Origin: Pararhizobium capsulatum DSM 1112
Lineage (GTDB): Bacteria > Pseudomonadota > Alphaproteobacteria > Rhizobiales > Rhizobiaceae
Reading direction: 5' to 3'
NCBI RefSeq assembly: GCF_030814475.1
Contig: NZ_JAUSVF010000001.1
Location: 2,005,001 to 2,069,000, forward strand
DNA: 64,000 nt
Below the pieces are notes generated by a model. The model had not been told where the DNA came from, made no database searches, and saw only the letters and a program-made list of their open reading frames with translations. This document shows positions 63,967-64,000 of the stretch, in pieces; the stretch's first letter is position 1, and the number at the start of each line of letters is the position of its first letter. The position numbers and the translations under genes were made by a program.

Positions 63967-64000
63967 TGAACCACGACAGCTATCCCGATTATTTCCTGAA
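63967..64000 (+). CDS. Start of an unidentified gene cut by the window end
   Basis: Only 11 codons are visible: MNHDSYPDYFL. GGAGCGGCGAG precedes the ATG, and a palindrome and a TTGACA lie upstream, so it is a probable gene start. Too short to name. It is divergent from the EamA gene. Confidence 0.5.

Overview
The window reads as a chromosome segment of a Rhizobiaceae-type alphaproteobacterium (Agrobacterium/Rhizobium-like). Four things point there: the ldtR-ldtP pair, a K+-independent H+-pyrophosphatase, a cysteine-free HemB, and a DUF2842/ctaA/argC/speB/rpsI/rplM neighbourhood. Base composition is GC-rich throughout, so almost every real gene has long antisense shadow ORFs. I chose genes by family motifs, start context and operon spacing. 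No prophage, insertion sequence or CRISPR array was seen.

Layout. 1-4.5 kb: the 3' part of ppx, a secreted phytase-like esterase and rnd. 4.6-15.6 kb: an accessory block between rnd and aspS, two genes I believe are often close together. It holds a Tat-exported multicopper oxidase, a tetR/flavin-monooxygenase pair with two palindromic operators between the genes (the monooxygenase resembles TetX), an MFS pump, a TerC protein, a SulP transporter, and a four-gene run of a small charged exported protein, a PepSY protein with an Asp/His/Gly-rich linker, a response regulator and a PhoQ-like kinase. 15.8-45.4 kb: a housekeeping backbone (aspS, parC, bpt, hemB, ldtR-ldtP, glyA-nrdR-ribD-ribE, ribH-nusB, hppA, bamE, DUF177-plsX-fabH-ihfA-merR, tRNA-Pro). 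Between parC and bpt sits an AbrB/Doc toxin-antitoxin pair whose toxin has an in-frame stop.

45.4-55.0 kb: a Wzy-type polysaccharide locus. Five minus-strand genes (wza-like lipoprotein, two GT4 glycosyltransferases, an undecaprenyl-phosphate sugar transferase, a Wzy polymerase) diverge from a Wzc-like protein with a degenerate P-loop, and a FemAB/CelD-like acyltransferase lies beyond it. The set resembles holdfast or unipolar-polysaccharide loci, but no flippase gene is visible. 55-64 kb: DUF2842, ctaA, argC, speB, rplM-rpsI with a structured leader and a strong promoter, a thioesterase, a crotonase-fold protein lacking both catalytic glutamates, a HigBA-like module, and an EamA transporter.

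Most unusual observations: (1) the higB-like toxin is split into two frames, and the break lies exactly at the end of a perfect 24-bp inverted repeat, as expected of a quasipalindrome-templated mutation; (2) both toxin-antitoxin modules in the window have a broken toxin and an intact antitoxin; (3) the TetX-like enzyme keeps the fold motifs but differs at several drug-contact positions; (4) several proteins look like catalytically dead members of enzyme families (SNase-like, crotonase-like, Wzc-like). Family assignments rest on recalled motifs; no database search was possible.
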